64,000 bases of DNA, from assembly GCA_902725215.1 (NCBI GenBank), contig CACUVI010000025.1, forward strand, positions 230,326-294,325, in the 5' to 3' direction. The first letter of the stretch is position 1. Each line of letters begins with the position of its first letter. This DNA comes from Rhodospirillaceae bacterium LM-1. Its GTDB lineage: Bacteria; Pseudomonadota; Alphaproteobacteria; Rhodospirillales; WMHbin7. Of this stretch, positions 33,498 through 42,155 are shown piece by piece. The notes beneath the pieces are model-generated. The model worked only from the letters and a program-made list of their open reading frames with translations, did no database searches and was not told the DNA's origin. The position numbers and the translations under genes were made by a program.

Positions 33498-34208
33498 ATG
33501 ACCAATTATGCGGTTCAGGAAGGCAGGGATGCGGGGCTGCTGTCCGAGCGGGTGGCGGGCCATCTTCGCCGCCTGATCGACGAGGGCGTCTTGGCGGCGG
33601 GCGAGCGCTTGCCGGGCGAACGGCAATTGGCCGAAGCCTTGAAAGTGTCTCGGGTTTCGGTGCGGGCCGCCCTGCAAAGCCTGAAGGCTGAGGGCTATCT
33701 CGAGGCGCGCCAGGGCGGCGGCACCAAGGTTGTCTCGTCGGCGCGCACGCTGGAAACCCCTTTGGCGGGCTTGGTCCGCCGTTCGGCCCAGAATCTGAAA
33801 GACTTGGTCGAGTTGCGCATGCTGCTGGAAGGCTGGGCGGCCTTGCGCGCGGCGAGGCGGCAAAATCCGGCCTCGCTTCTCTCCATGGAAGAAGCCGTGC
33901 GCTCGATGGAAACCGACGTCAAACGCAAGCGCGTGGTGGCCGACGATCTGGCCTTTCACAAGGCGCTGGCGCAAGGCGCCGACAGCGCCGTCTACGATCA
34001 CATCCACAGTGTGGTGGGCGACGTGATGGCCGAAATGGTCACGCATCTGCGCCAGGGCGTCTATGAAACCTCCGAAGAGGCAAGACGCCTGGCCCGCCAA
34101 CATCGTGACATCCTGGAAGCCGTCAAGGCGGGCGATGGCGTCAAGGCGCAGCAATTGATTCGCAACCATCTGGGACAGGTGCTGGAAACATGCGGGATGG
34201 AAGAATGA
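33498..34208 (+). CDS. GntR-family transcriptional regulator (FadR/FCD subfamily)
   Basis: 236 residues. The winged helix (about 15-78) reads LSERVAGHLRRLI, LPGERQLAEALKVSRVSVRAALQSL and GGGTKVV, the standard GntR pattern. The FCD effector domain (about 95-225) has RMLLEGWAALRAA, DDLAFHKALAQ and an RQHRDILEAVKAGD motif with the His and Asp residues that bind a metal and a carboxylic acid. The stop overlaps the MFS gene start (ATGA), so it likely controls the MFS-glycerate kinase genes with a C3 or other small organic acid as effector (inference). Confidence 0.88.
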   Translation: MTNYAVQEGRDAGLLSERVAGHLRRLIDEGVLAAGERLPGERQLAEALKVSRVSVRAALQSLKAEGYLEARQGGGTKVVSSARTLETPLAGLVRRSAQNLKDLVELRMLLEGWAALRAARRQNPASLLSMEEAVRSMETDVKRKRVVADDLAFHKALAQGADSAVYDHIHSVVGDVMAEMVTHLRQGVYETSEEARRLARQHRDILEAVKAGDGVKAQQLIRNHLGQVLETCGMEE

Positions 34209-35452
34209 CCCAATTCCTTCCCTGGCTGATGTGGGGCTTGGCGGCCATATTCTATTGCTATGGATTCTTCCAGCGCGTTGCGCCCGGCGTGATGGTGCAA
34301 GAGCTGATGCGCGATTTCGCCGTCGGCGCCACCATCACCGGCGTGCTGTCCTCGCTCTATTTTTACGCCTATGCCAGTCTGCAAATCCCCATCGGCCTGA
34401 TGCTGGATCGCATCGGCCCCAGGCGCATGCTGGCCGCTTCGGCCTTGATCGCCGGTCTGGGCTGCTATCTGTTCAGCCAAGCGGGCGGGGTGGAACTGGC
34501 CTATGTCGGGCGCGCCTTGGTGGGCATCGGCACCGCCGTCACTTGGGTCGGGGCGCTCAAGGTGGCTTCCGTCTGGTTTCCCCCCAAAAGATTCGCGCTG
34601 CTGACCGGGCTGACCATGGCCATGGGCATGGCGGGCGCGGTGGGCGGACAGGTGCCTTTGGGTCTTGCCGTGGCTGAATTCGGCTGGCGCGCAACTTTGG
34701 TGGGCACCGCCATGATCGCTGGCGTGCTGGCCGTGGCCTTCGCGCTGATCGTGCGCGACCGACCGGCCACCGCCAGCCAGCAAAGCTACGATCCCGAGGA
34801 AGGCAGCAAATTATGGTCGGGGGTGGCGCTGGCGCTAAAAGAGCCGCAAACCTATTGGACCTCGTTGTTCGGCGCCCTGCTGGCGGCCCCCATGCTGACC
34901 TTTGCGGGCTTGTGGGGCGTGCCTTACCTGATGACGCGTTACGACGTGGCTAGGCCCGAAGCGGCAGGCGCCGTCTCCCTGATGCTGATCGGCTGGGGCA
35001 TCGGTTCGCCCATCTTCGGTTGGCTGTCCGACCATTGGCACCGGCGCAAACCGCCCATGCTGGTGGCGACGCTGGGATCGCTCGCCATCACCCTGATCTG
35101 GCTTTATCTGCCGTTGCCGCTGGGGCTTTTGTCGGTGCTGCTGCTGCTGAACGGCATCTGTGCGGGTGGCATGGTTCTGTTGTTCGCCACCGCGCGCGAA
35201 CACAATCCCAATTGGGCGGCGGGCGCTACGCTGGGCATCGTCAACATGGCGGTCATGGGCACCGGCGCGATCTTTCAATCGCTGACCGGCTGGCTGCTCG
35301 ATCTTGGTTGGACGGGCGATCTTTTGAACGGGGCGCGCATCTATTCGATGAATGCTTGGCAGTCGGCTTTCCTGGTTCTGCCCGCCTGCCAGATCGCCTC
35401 GCTTTTGGGCGCGCTGATGGTGCGTGAAACTTTTTGCAAGCCGCAAAAATGA
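34205..35452 (+). CDS. MFS transporter
   Basis: 415 residues with 12 predicted membrane helices in two halves. The loop between helices 2 and 3 has LMLDRIGPRRML (the MFS motif A form), and the large central cytoplasmic loop is RDRPATASQQSYDPEEG. A second motif-A copy, GWLSDHWHRRKPP, starts the C half. Given the GntR regulator before it and the glycerate kinase after it (both ATGA junctions), it probably imports a small hydroxy acid such as glycerate, tartronate or a related anion. The substrate is inferred only from context. Confidence 0.85.
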   Translation: MTQFLPWLMWGLAAIFYCYGFFQRVAPGVMVQELMRDFAVGATITGVLSSLYFYAYASLQIPIGLMLDRIGPRRMLAASALIAGLGCYLFSQAGGVELAYVGRALVGIGTAVTWVGALKVASVWFPPKRFALLTGLTMAMGMAGAVGGQVPLGLAVAEFGWRATLVGTAMIAGVLAVAFALIVRDRPATASQQSYDPEEGSKLWSGVALALKEPQTYWTSLFGALLAAPMLTFAGLWGVPYLMTRYDVARPEAAGAVSLMLIGWGIGSPIFGWLSDHWHRRKPPMLVATLGSLAITLIWLYLPLPLGLLSVLLLLNGICAGGMVLLFATAREHNPNWAAGATLGIVNMAVMGTGAIFQSLTGWLLDLGWTGDLLNGARIYSMNAWQSAFLVLPACQIASLLGALMVRETFCKPQK

Positions 35453-36669
35453 CCTCGCCCGGCGCCTTGTTGTCGGCGCTGATGGATGCTGGCTTGAAAG
35501 CCGCCGATCCCCAAACCCGCTTGCCTTCCTTCCTGCCCAAACCGCCCAAGGGCCGCGCGGTCGTTGTGGGGGCGGGCAAGGCGGCGGCTTCCATGGCGGC
35601 GGCGCTCGAGGGTGCCTGGCCCAAGGATGCGCCGCTCTCGGGGCTTGTGGTCACGCGCTACGGTTACGGCCTGCCCCTGGCGCGCATCGAATGCGCCTTG
35701 GCAGCGCATCCGGTTCCCGATCAGGCGGGTGAGATTGCGGCAAAGCGCATCCTTGCCGCCGTACAGGGTTTGAGCCAGGAAGATCTGGTGCTGGCCTTGA
35801 TGTCGGGCGGCGGCTCGGCGCTGTTGGCCTTGCCCGCATCAGGTCTGTCGATGGACGAGAAACAGCGCGTCACCAAAGCCCTGTTGGCTTCGGGCGCTGC
35901 GATCACCGAGATCAATTGCGTGCGCAAGCATCTGTCGGCCATCAAGGGCGGGCGGCTGGGCGCAGCCGCTTGGCCAGCCCCCATCGTGACGTTGGCGGTT
36001 TCAGACGTGGCGGGCGACGATCCCGCGATCATCGCTTCGGGTCCCACGGTGGCTGATCCCAGCACGGTGGAAGAGGCGTGCCGCATTCTAGATCGCTACG
36101 CCATCGCCCAGCCCACCTGTTGGAGCGAATCGCCAAAGCCGGACGATCCGAAACTTGCCGGGGCGGATTATCGCCTGATCTTGAAACCTTCCGACATGCT
36201 GGCTGCCGTGAAGGCCAAGGCGCAGGCGCTGGGACTGTCCGTTCTCGATCTGGGCGATCAGGTAACCGGCGAGGCGCGCCAGATCGCCAAGGCGCATGCC
36301 GGTCTGGCGTTGGCCACGAAACCCGGCACGCTGATCCTGTCGGGCGGAGAGTTGACGGTGAGTTTGAAAGGCCAGGGCCAGGGTGGGCCGAATGGCGAAT
36401 ATCTTTTGGGGCTGGCGCTGGCCCTTCAGGGGGCGGCCAGTATTCACGCCCTGGCCATCGACACCGACGGCATCGATGGCAGCCAGGGCAATGCGGGCGC
36501 CAGAATTGGACCCGAGACGCTGCAAAAAGCCAAGGCGCGTGGGCTGGACGCGGCCCATTGTCTTGCCGACAACGATAGTTACGGTTTCTTTGCAGGCCTG
36601 GGCGACCTGATCGAAACCGGACCCACCCGCACCAACCTAAATGATTTACGTCTCGTGCTGGTGCTTTAA
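35449..36669 (+). CDS. gckA: Glycerate 2-kinase (GckA/TtuD, DUF4147-MOFRL type)
   Basis: 406 residues. AVVVGAGKAAASMAAALE and VTRYGYG near the N terminus, LMSGGGSALLALP (about 119-131), INCVRKHLSAIKGGRL (catalytic Lys region) and SDVAGDDPAIIASGPT mark the DUF4147 domain. The MOFRL C-terminal domain has LSGGELTVSLKGQGQGGPNGEY and DTDGIDGSQGNAGA. It phosphorylates D-glycerate to 2-phosphoglycerate. The ATG at 35449 overlaps the MFS stop. Pyruvate kinase follows, so the run leads from glycerate to 2-phosphoglycerate and, after enolase encoded elsewhere, to pyruvate. Confidence 0.9.
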   Translation: MTSPGALLSALMDAGLKAADPQTRLPSFLPKPPKGRAVVVGAGKAAASMAAALEGAWPKDAPLSGLVVTRYGYGLPLARIECALAAHPVPDQAGEIAAKRILAAVQGLSQEDLVLALMSGGGSALLALPASGLSMDEKQRVTKALLASGAAITEINCVRKHLSAIKGGRLGAAAWPAPIVTLAVSDVAGDDPAIIASGPTVADPSTVEEACRILDRYAIAQPTCWSESPKPDDPKLAGADYRLILKPSDMLAAVKAKAQALGLSVLDLGDQVTGEARQIAKAHAGLALATKPGTLILSGGELTVSLKGQGQGGPNGEYLLGLALALQGAASIHALAIDTDGIDGSQGNAGARIGPETLQKAKARGLDAAHCLADNDSYGFFAGLGDLIETGPTRTNLNDLRLVLVL

Positions 36670-36711
36670 GAACGAATCCAGTAAGGTTGCGCCATCTCTC
36701 GGGGGGATCAC

Positions 36712-38130
36712 ATGCGCCGTAGCCGCAACGCCAAAATCATTGCCACTTTGGGTCCTGCCAGCGCGACGGCGGACAAAATAGCCGCTCTGTTCAGAGCGGG
36801 CGCCGACGTTTTTCGTCTTAACATGAGCCACGGCACGCATGACGACCATAAGGCGCGCCTGCAAGCCATCCGCAAATTGGAAGAAGAGACGGGACGCCCA
36901 ATCGGCGTGCTGCTCGATCTGCAAGGACCCAAGTTGCGCGTGGACAGCTTCAAGGACGGGCGCGTTCTGCTGCGCAAGGATGCGTCTTTCAGGCTCGATC
37001 TCGATCCGACGCCGGGCGATGAAAAACGCGTGGGGCTTTTGCACCCTGAAATCTTTGCCGCCCTGAAGCCCGGTGAAGAATTGCTGCTCGACGATGGGCG
37101 TTTGAAGCTGCTGGTCGAGCGCTGCGGCGACGATTACGCCCAGACGCGGGTGATCGAAGGCGGCGAGCTGTCCGACCACAAGGGCGTCAATCTGCCGGGC
37201 GTCGTGCTGCCGCTGTCGGCGCTGACGCCCAAGGATCTTGAAGACCTGGAATTCGGGCTTGAAATCGGCGTTGATTGGATCGCCCTTTCCTTCGTTCAGC
37301 GCGTGTCGGACGTGACCGAATTGAAGATGAAGGTGAAGGGGCGCGCCGGCGTGCTGGCCAAACTGGAAAAGCCGTCGGCGGTCGAGCCGGTCGAGCTTGC
37401 CGCCATCATCTCGGAAGCCGACGCCGTCATGGTGGCCAGGGGCGATCTGGGCGTTGAATGCCCTCCCGAGCGGGTGCCCATCTTGCAAAAGCAGATCGTG
37501 GCGGCCTGCCGTCAGGCCGGGAAGCCGGTGGTGGTGGCGACCCAGATGCTGGAATCGATGGTGCATGCGCCCGTTCCCACAAGGGCCGAGGCTTCGGACG
37601 TGGCGACGGCGGTTTACGACGGAGCCGACGCCGTGATGTTGTCGGCGGAGACGGCGGCGGGCGATCATCCCATGGAAGCCGTGTCGATCATGGACCGCAT
37701 CATCCGAAGCGTCGAGGCGGATGCATCCTTCGAGCGGTTGCGCCTTGCAGATCAGTTGGACCCCACGCCCACCATGGCCGACGCCATCGCGAGTGCGGCG
37801 CGCCAAGTTGGGCATACGGTCAAGGCCTCGGCCATCGTGACCTACACGTCGTCGGGATTCTCGGCGCTGCGCGTGGCGCGACAGCGCCCCGACGTGCCGA
37901 TTCTGGGGCTGACGCTGCGGGCCAGCACGGCTAGGCGGCTGGCTCTGGCCTGGGGCATCCACATGGTCCATACGAAGAACGACATCAAAAGCGTCGCCGA
38001 GATGGTCGAGGTGGCGACCCATGTCGCCGCCCAGGATTTCGCCAAGCGCGGCGGCCAGATCGTGATCGTGGCGGGCGTGCCTTTTGGCGCCGAAGGCACC
38101 ACCAACATGCTTCGGGTGGCCAGGGTTTAG
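36712..38130 (+). CDS. pyk: Pyruvate kinase
   Basis: 472 residues, the size of bacterial pyruvate kinases. AKIIATLGPAS and RLNMSHGTHDDH are near the N terminus. Next come DLQGPKLRV and KLEKPSAVEPV, with the catalytic Lys strand, then VMVARGDLGVECPP (the metal Glu/Asp region) and VVVATQMLESM. The allosteric C domain has VKASAIVTYTSSGFSALR. Converts phosphoenolpyruvate and ADP to pyruvate and ATP. The preceding sequence TCGGGGGGATCAC is a good ribosome-binding region. It lies 42 bases after the glycerate kinase gene. Confidence 0.95.
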   Translation: MRRSRNAKIIATLGPASATADKIAALFRAGADVFRLNMSHGTHDDHKARLQAIRKLEEETGRPIGVLLDLQGPKLRVDSFKDGRVLLRKDASFRLDLDPTPGDEKRVGLLHPEIFAALKPGEELLLDDGRLKLLVERCGDDYAQTRVIEGGELSDHKGVNLPGVVLPLSALTPKDLEDLEFGLEIGVDWIALSFVQRVSDVTELKMKVKGRAGVLAKLEKPSAVEPVELAAIISEADAVMVARGDLGVECPPERVPILQKQIVAACRQAGKPVVVATQMLESMVHAPVPTRAEASDVATAVYDGADAVMLSAETAAGDHPMEAVSIMDRIIRSVEADASFERLRLADQLDPTPTMADAIASAARQVGHTVKASAIVTYTSSGFSALRVARQRPDVPILGLTLRASTARRLALAWGIHMVHTKNDIKSVAEMVEVATHVAAQDFAKRGGQIVIVAGVPFGAEGTTNMLRVARV

Positions 38131-38153
38131 GGAATCCGCCGCGAATCACAAAG

Positions 38154-38175
38154 CCGCGCCCGGAATCGGGCGCGG
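38154..38175. terminator. Hairpin between pyk and rpmJ, probable terminator
   Basis: Nine-base perfect arms CCGCGCCCG (38154-38162) and CGGGCGCGG (38167-38175) with a GAAT loop. It lies 23 bases after the pyk stop and between convergent genes. Neither side has a long T run, so termination efficiency is uncertain. It could serve both pyk and rpmJ. Confidence 0.55.
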
Positions 38176-38221
38176 AAGTGAAGAGAGAACCATATTTTCT
38201 TGTGGAGAGCCTTTAGACCCG

Positions 38222-38347
38222 TTAACCCTGGCGGGCTTTGTAGCGGGGATTCGTCTTATTGATGACGTAAACGCGACCCTTCCTGCGCACGATGCGGCAG
38301 TTTTTGTCGCGCAGCTTGGCCGATTTCAGCGAGTTGCGGATTTTCAT
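38222..38347 (-). CDS. rpmJ: 50S ribosomal protein L36 (zinc-free type)
   Basis: 41-residue product starting [18 protein letters not shown] and ending NPRYKARQG, the form common in Alphaproteobacteria. Only a single Cys is present, so the zinc ribbon of canonical L36 is absent. The ATG at 38347 is chosen; a longer in-frame extension runs into the promoter region. It is a stand-alone gene with its own promoter. Confidence 0.95.
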   Translation of the reverse strand: MKIRNSLKSAKLRDKNCRIVRRKGRVYVINKTNPRYKARQG

Positions 38348-38388
38348 GGGACGCGTTCCAATTGTTGCCAGGGTCGAAAGAGGGGGGG

Positions 38389-38418
38389 ACCATACAGGCC
38401 ACCCCCCCGGCTTGTCAA
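38389..38418 (-). promoter_or_regulatory. Strong sigma-70-type promoter of rpmJ
   Basis: Read on the minus strand: TTGACA at 38418-38413, an 18-base spacer rich in G, and TATGGT at 38394-38389. It is 42 bases upstream of the L36 start. The perfect -35 box makes this one of the clearest promoters in the window. Confidence 0.65.
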
Positions 38419-38464
38419 CCGGCACAGGATGAAAGTTTTTGGTCCGGCCAGGGCTGGTGTGTTC

Positions 38465-40114
38465 TTATTTTGTTTCACCCAACCCCTTGGCCCGGTCCCG
38501 CAGGGCGAATTTCTGAATTTTGCCGGTGCTGGTTTTGGGCAGGTCCGAGAAAACCACGGTTTTTGGGCATTTGAAGTGGGCCAGCCGGGTCCGGCAAAAG
38601 GCGATGATTTCGTCGGCGCTGACCTGGGCGTCGGGTTTCAAGGTGACGAAGGCGCAAGGTGTTTCGCCCCATTTTTCGTCTGGGCGGGCCACCACGGCGG
38701 CCTCGGCCACCGCGGGATGCTGGTAGAGGGCGGCTTCGACTTCGATGGTCGAGATGTTTTCGCCGCCCGAGATGATGATGTCTTTCGAACGGTCCTTAAG
38801 CTCGATATAGCCGTCGGCATGGACCACCCCCAAATCGCCGGAATGGAACCAGCCGCCCGCAAGCGCCTCTTCGGTTGCCTTGGGGTTTTTAAGGTAGCCC
38901 TTCATCACCACATTGCCCCTAAAGAACACCTCGCCCATGGTCTGGCCGTCATGCGGCACCGGCTTTAGCGTTTCGGGATGCGCCACCATCAGCCCTTCCT
39001 CGACCACGTAACGCACGCCTTGGCGCGCCTTCAGGCGGGCGCGCTCGCCCGCCTCAAGCCCGTCCCATTCGGGATGCCAAGCGCAGACGGTGGCCGGGCC
39101 ATAGACTTCGGTCAGGCCATAGACATGGGTCACTTCGAATCCCTGCGCCTCGATGCGCTCGAGCACGACGGCGGGCGGCGGGGCGGCGGCGGTCATAATC
39201 TTGACCTTGTGGGCGAAGGGTTTGCGTTCGGCATCGCTTGCATTGATGACCATGCCCAGAACGACAGGGGCGCCGCAGAAATGCGAAACCTTGTGTTCCG
39301 CAATGGCGCTGAAAATATGGGGGGCATCGATGCGGCGCAGGCAGACGCTGGTTCCGCCCAGCGCCGCCAGCGTCCAGGGGAAACACCAGCCATTGCAATG
39401 GAACATCGGCAGCGTCCACAAATAGACCGGATGGGCGGCCATGCTCCAGGTGACGGCGTTGCCGAGCGCGTTCAGATAGGCTCCGCGATGATGATAGACC
39501 ACGCCCTTGGGATTGCCCGTCGTGCCCGACGTGTAGTTAAGCGCAATGGCGCGCCATTCGTCGTCGGGCCAGGCGAAGGAAAAATCCGCGTCGCCCTGCT
39601 TTAGAAAATCCTCGTATTCGATTTGGCCTATTCTGGGATGGTCCGCTTGGCCGTCATCGTCGATGTCGATCACGGGCGGCGGATGGGACATTGTCGCCAG
39701 CGCCAGGGCGGCGACCTGGGCGAAGGCGCGATCGACCAGCAGCAGCTTCGCTTCGCCATGTTCCAAGATGAAGGCGACGGTCTGGGCATCCAGGCGCGTA
39801 TTGATCGAATTCAGCACGCAACCCGCCATCGGCACGCCGAAATGCGCTTCGTAATGGGCGGGGATGTTGGCGGCGATCAGACCCACCGTGTCGCCAGGCC
39901 CCAGCCCCCGCCCTTGCAGCGCCGAAGCCAGCCGCTTGCAGCGCTCGAAGGTCCGCTTCCAACTGTCCTGTCGCTCGCCATGGATCAGCGAAATCCGGTC
40001 GGGAAAGACTTGGGCGGCGCGCTCCAGGAACCCCAGGGGGGTCAAGGGCGCGTAGTTGGCCGCGACGGCCCCCAACCCGCTATCATAAGCGCTTGTTTTT
40101 ACATGATTGTTCAT
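38465..40114 (-). CDS. AMP-dependent acyl-CoA synthetase
   Basis: 549 residues, soluble ANL enzyme. The ATP loop is TSGTTGNPKGVVYHHRG, the substrate region HCNGWCFPW and VYGLTEVYGP follow, then GWFHSGDLG, KDRSKDIIISGGENIS, and the C-terminal Lys in PKTSTGKIQKFALR. The sequence is close in pattern to medium- or short-chain acyl-CoA synthetases and to 3-methylmercaptopropionyl-CoA ligases (DmdB). It activates a fatty acid to acyl-CoA with ATP. The exact chain length is not readable. It is divergent from nifA and belongs to general fatty acid metabolism; no link to nif is shown. Confidence 0.87.
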   Translation of the reverse strand: MNNHVKTSAYDSGLGAVAANYAPLTPLGFLERAAQVFPDRISLIHGERQDSWKRTFERCKRLASALQGRGLGPGDTVGLIAANIPAHYEAHFGVPMAGCVLNSINTRLDAQTVAFILEHGEAKLLLVDRAFAQVAALALATMSHPPPVIDIDDDGQADHPRIGQIEYEDFLKQGDADFSFAWPDDEWRAIALNYTSGTTGNPKGVVYHHRGAYLNALGNAVTWSMAAHPVYLWTLPMFHCNGWCFPWTLAALGGTSVCLRRIDAPHIFSAIAEHKVSHFCGAPVVLGMVINASDAERKPFAHKVKIMTAAAPPPAVVLERIEAQGFEVTHVYGLTEVYGPATVCAWHPEWDGLEAGERARLKARQGVRYVVEEGLMVAHPETLKPVPHDGQTMGEVFFRGNVVMKGYLKNPKATEEALAGGWFHSGDLGVVHADGYIELKDRSKDIIISGGENISTIEVEAALYQHPAVAEAAVVARPDEKWGETPCAFVTLKPDAQVSADEIIAFCRTRLAHFKCPKTVVFSDLPKTSTGKIQKFALRDRAKGLGETK

Positions 40115-40371
40115 GTTGGCGGCTCCCTGCCTTGTTGCGAACAGAGTTCACGAGCGGCAGGTAAAGGTCAATGCGCCGATGTTTGCCTAAAATGTAACCA
40201 TTGACCAGGGGTGGGCCAATAATTTAAGCAACACCTCCCAAGCCAAAGGGATTGAAATTGGGCGGGCATCGCCCACTTGCTAGATTCATGGGCCATTGGC
40301 GAACGCTCTGGGGCTGGCCCGGTTGTTGCATTGCAATATTTGAAAGAGCTGATAAAGGTCGTGTGTCCCCA

Positions 40372-42015
40372 ATGAACGAAGTCAAGAACCCCGCCGCCCT
40401 GTCTTTGATCAGCCTGTATGAGATCAGCAAGCTGCTCAACAGCTCGCTCAATCTGGAAAAGACGCTGCGCGAGGTCTTGAATTTGCTGTCGTCCTACATG
40501 CAAATGCGCCGGGGGCTGATCAGCCTGATGGGCGATGGCGGTCGACTTGAGATCATGGCGGCGGCGGGCATGAGCAACGAGGCGGCGCGCCAAGGCAAGG
40601 TGCGCCCCGTGCATGGCATGGCGGCCCGCATCTTGTCGTCGGGCATGCCGATCGTGATTCCCAATCTGAAGGACGAGCCTGATTTGGCCGGGTCGGGCGA
40701 GCATGACGATTCGCTGGACGATGAAAAGGTCGCCTATATCGGCGTGCCGATCAAAACAACCGAGAAGGCTTTCGGCGTGATGTCGATCGAGCGCGTGTGG
40801 GATGGGGCTGGCGACGTCAATTTCGAATCCGATGTGCGCTTTCTGGCCATGGCGGCCAATCTGGTCGGCCATGCCGTGCATCTCAGGCAGGCGGTGGCCA
40901 AGGACCGCGAGGCGCTGCTGGAGGAAAAGCATCGCCTGCAAAAGGAACTGACCGGCGCCAAAAGCTCGGGCGTCAAGGGATCGCTCCCGGAAATGATCGG
41001 CACCTCGGGAGCCATGCGCGACGTGTTCGGCGAAGTGCTGCAAATCGCCGCCAGTTCGACCACGGTTCTGTTGCGCGGCGAATCGGGCACCGGCAAGGAA
41101 TTGATCGCCAGGGCCATTCACGCCAACAGCCCCAGAAAGAACGGCCCCTTCGTCAAGGTCAATTGCGCCGCTCTTTCGGAAACGCTGCTGGAATCCGAAT
41201 TGTTCGGCCATGAAAAGGGGTCGTTCACCGGCGCCACCCAGGAGCGCAAGGGGCGTTTCGAACTGGCCGACAAGGGCACGCTGTTCCTAGACGAGATCGG
41301 CGAGATTTCGCCCGCCTTTCAGTCGAAGCTGCTGCGCGTGCTGCAAGAGCGCGAATTCGAGCGCGTGGGCGGCAACAAGACCTTGAAGACCGACGTGCGC
41401 CTGATTTGCGCCACCAACCGCAATCTGGAAGAGGCCGTCACATCGGGCGAATTCAGGGCCGATCTATATTTTCGCATCAATGTGGTGCCGGTTTTCGTGC
41501 CGCCCTTGCGCGAACGCAGGGACGACATTCCCTTGCTGGCTCGCCATTTTCTGGATCGCTTCAACGACGAGAACAAGCGCAAGCTGGTGATGTCGGACGA
41601 CGCCCTGGAAAATCTGATGTCCTGCTATTTTCCGGGCAATGTGCGCGAGCTGGAAAACTGCATCCAGCGCGTCGCCACCACCACCAAGGGCGATGTGATC
41701 AAGGGCGCCGATCTGCCTTGCCAGAAGAATTTGTGCCTGTCGTCGGCGCTTTGGAAACAGTCGGCCCCCATGCGTTCGCTGTCCGACGCGCAAGACCATG
41801 ATGCGGATTTCGGGGAAGAAGAATTGGCCGCCACCGGCACCGATGGCGTCGAGGCGGGCCTGTCTGGCGACAGCATGCCGTCACGCAACCGGCTGGTTCA
41901 GGCGATGGAAAAGACCGGCTGGGTGCAGGCCAAGGCGGCCCGCCTGCTGGGTCTCACGCCCCGCCAAGTCGGCTATGCCCTCAAGAAATACAACATCCCC
42001 ATCAAGCGGATTTGA
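40372..42015 (+). CDS. nifA: Nitrogen fixation regulator NifA, oxygen-sensitive type
   Basis: 547 residues. An N-terminal GAF domain (about 20-170) is followed by a sigma-54 AAA+ domain: Walker A GESGTGKE at 236-243, the sigma-54 contact loop GSFTGA at 283-288 (Ser in place of the common Ala), and Walker [11 protein letters not shown] at 302-311. Next is the cysteine motif Cys418-X11-Cys430-X19-Cys450-X4-Cys455, which marks NifA proteins directly inactivated by oxygen. A Fis-type HTH covers 507-541. It activates sigma-54 promoters of nif genes under low oxygen and low fixed nitrogen. The ATG at 40372 is preferred; a GTG at 40363 would add three residues. A NifA site and sigma-54 promoter follow immediately downstream. 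Confidence 0.96.
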   Translation: MNEVKNPAALSLISLYEISKLLNSSLNLEKTLREVLNLLSSYMQMRRGLISLMGDGGRLEIMAAAGMSNEAARQGKVRPVHGMAARILSSGMPIVIPNLKDEPDLAGSGEHDDSLDDEKVAYIGVPIKTTEKAFGVMSIERVWDGAGDVNFESDVRFLAMAANLVGHAVHLRQAVAKDREALLEEKHRLQKELTGAKSSGVKGSLPEMIGTSGAMRDVFGEVLQIAASSTTVLLRGESGTGKELIARAIHANSPRKNGPFVKVNCAALSETLLESELFGHEKGSFTGATQERKGRFELADKGTLFLDEIGEISPAFQSKLLRVLQEREFERVGGNKTLKTDVRLICATNRNLEEAVTSGEFRADLYFRINVVPVFVPPLRERRDDIPLLARHFLDRFNDENKRKLVMSDDALENLMSCYFPGNVRELENCIQRVATTTKGDVIKGADLPCQKNLCLSSALWKQSAPMRSLSDAQDHDADFGEEELAATGTDGVEAGLSGDSMPSRNRLVQAMEKTGWVQAKAARLLGLTPRQVGYALKKYNIPIKRI

Positions 42016-42044
42016 CGCTTTCTCTGTCATGAGTCGGACGGCTT

Positions 42045-42060
42045 TGTCGGACTCGCGACA
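42045..42060 (+). promoter_or_regulatory. NifA upstream activator sequence (TGT-N10-ACA)
   Basis: TGT at 42045-42047 and ACA at 42058-42060 with exactly ten bases between, the consensus NifA binding site. It lies about 45 bases ahead of the -24 box of the nifB promoter, within the intergenic region after nifA. Confidence 0.85.
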
Positions 42061-42103
42061 GCGACACGAACTATAAAACATAATATAATCAACCAATTAA
42101 GAT

Positions 42104-42119
42104 TGGCATCCGAGTTGCA
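42104..42119 (+). promoter_or_regulatory. Sigma-54 (-24/-12) promoter of the nifB operon
   Basis: TGGCATC at 42104-42110, four bases, then TTGCA at 42115-42119. The GG (42105) and GC (42117) are 12 bases apart, as required for RpoN. Only one base of TGGCAC differs. The GTG start of nifB follows 36 bases later. Confidence 0.9.
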
Positions 42120-42155
42120 AGTGTCCCTCCAGTCTCAAAACGGTGGAGGTAGGCC

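Noticed and set aside
36646-38022. 458-codon minus-strand open frame opposite pyruvate kinase
   Set aside because: Antisense shadow of a highly conserved housekeeping gene; low-complexity His/Arg-rich translation.
40252-40371. Sigma-54-like element (GGGCATC...TTGCT) upstream of nifA
   Set aside because: The GG and GC are not 12 bases apart, so it does not meet RpoN spacing; no NifA or NtrC site accompanies it.
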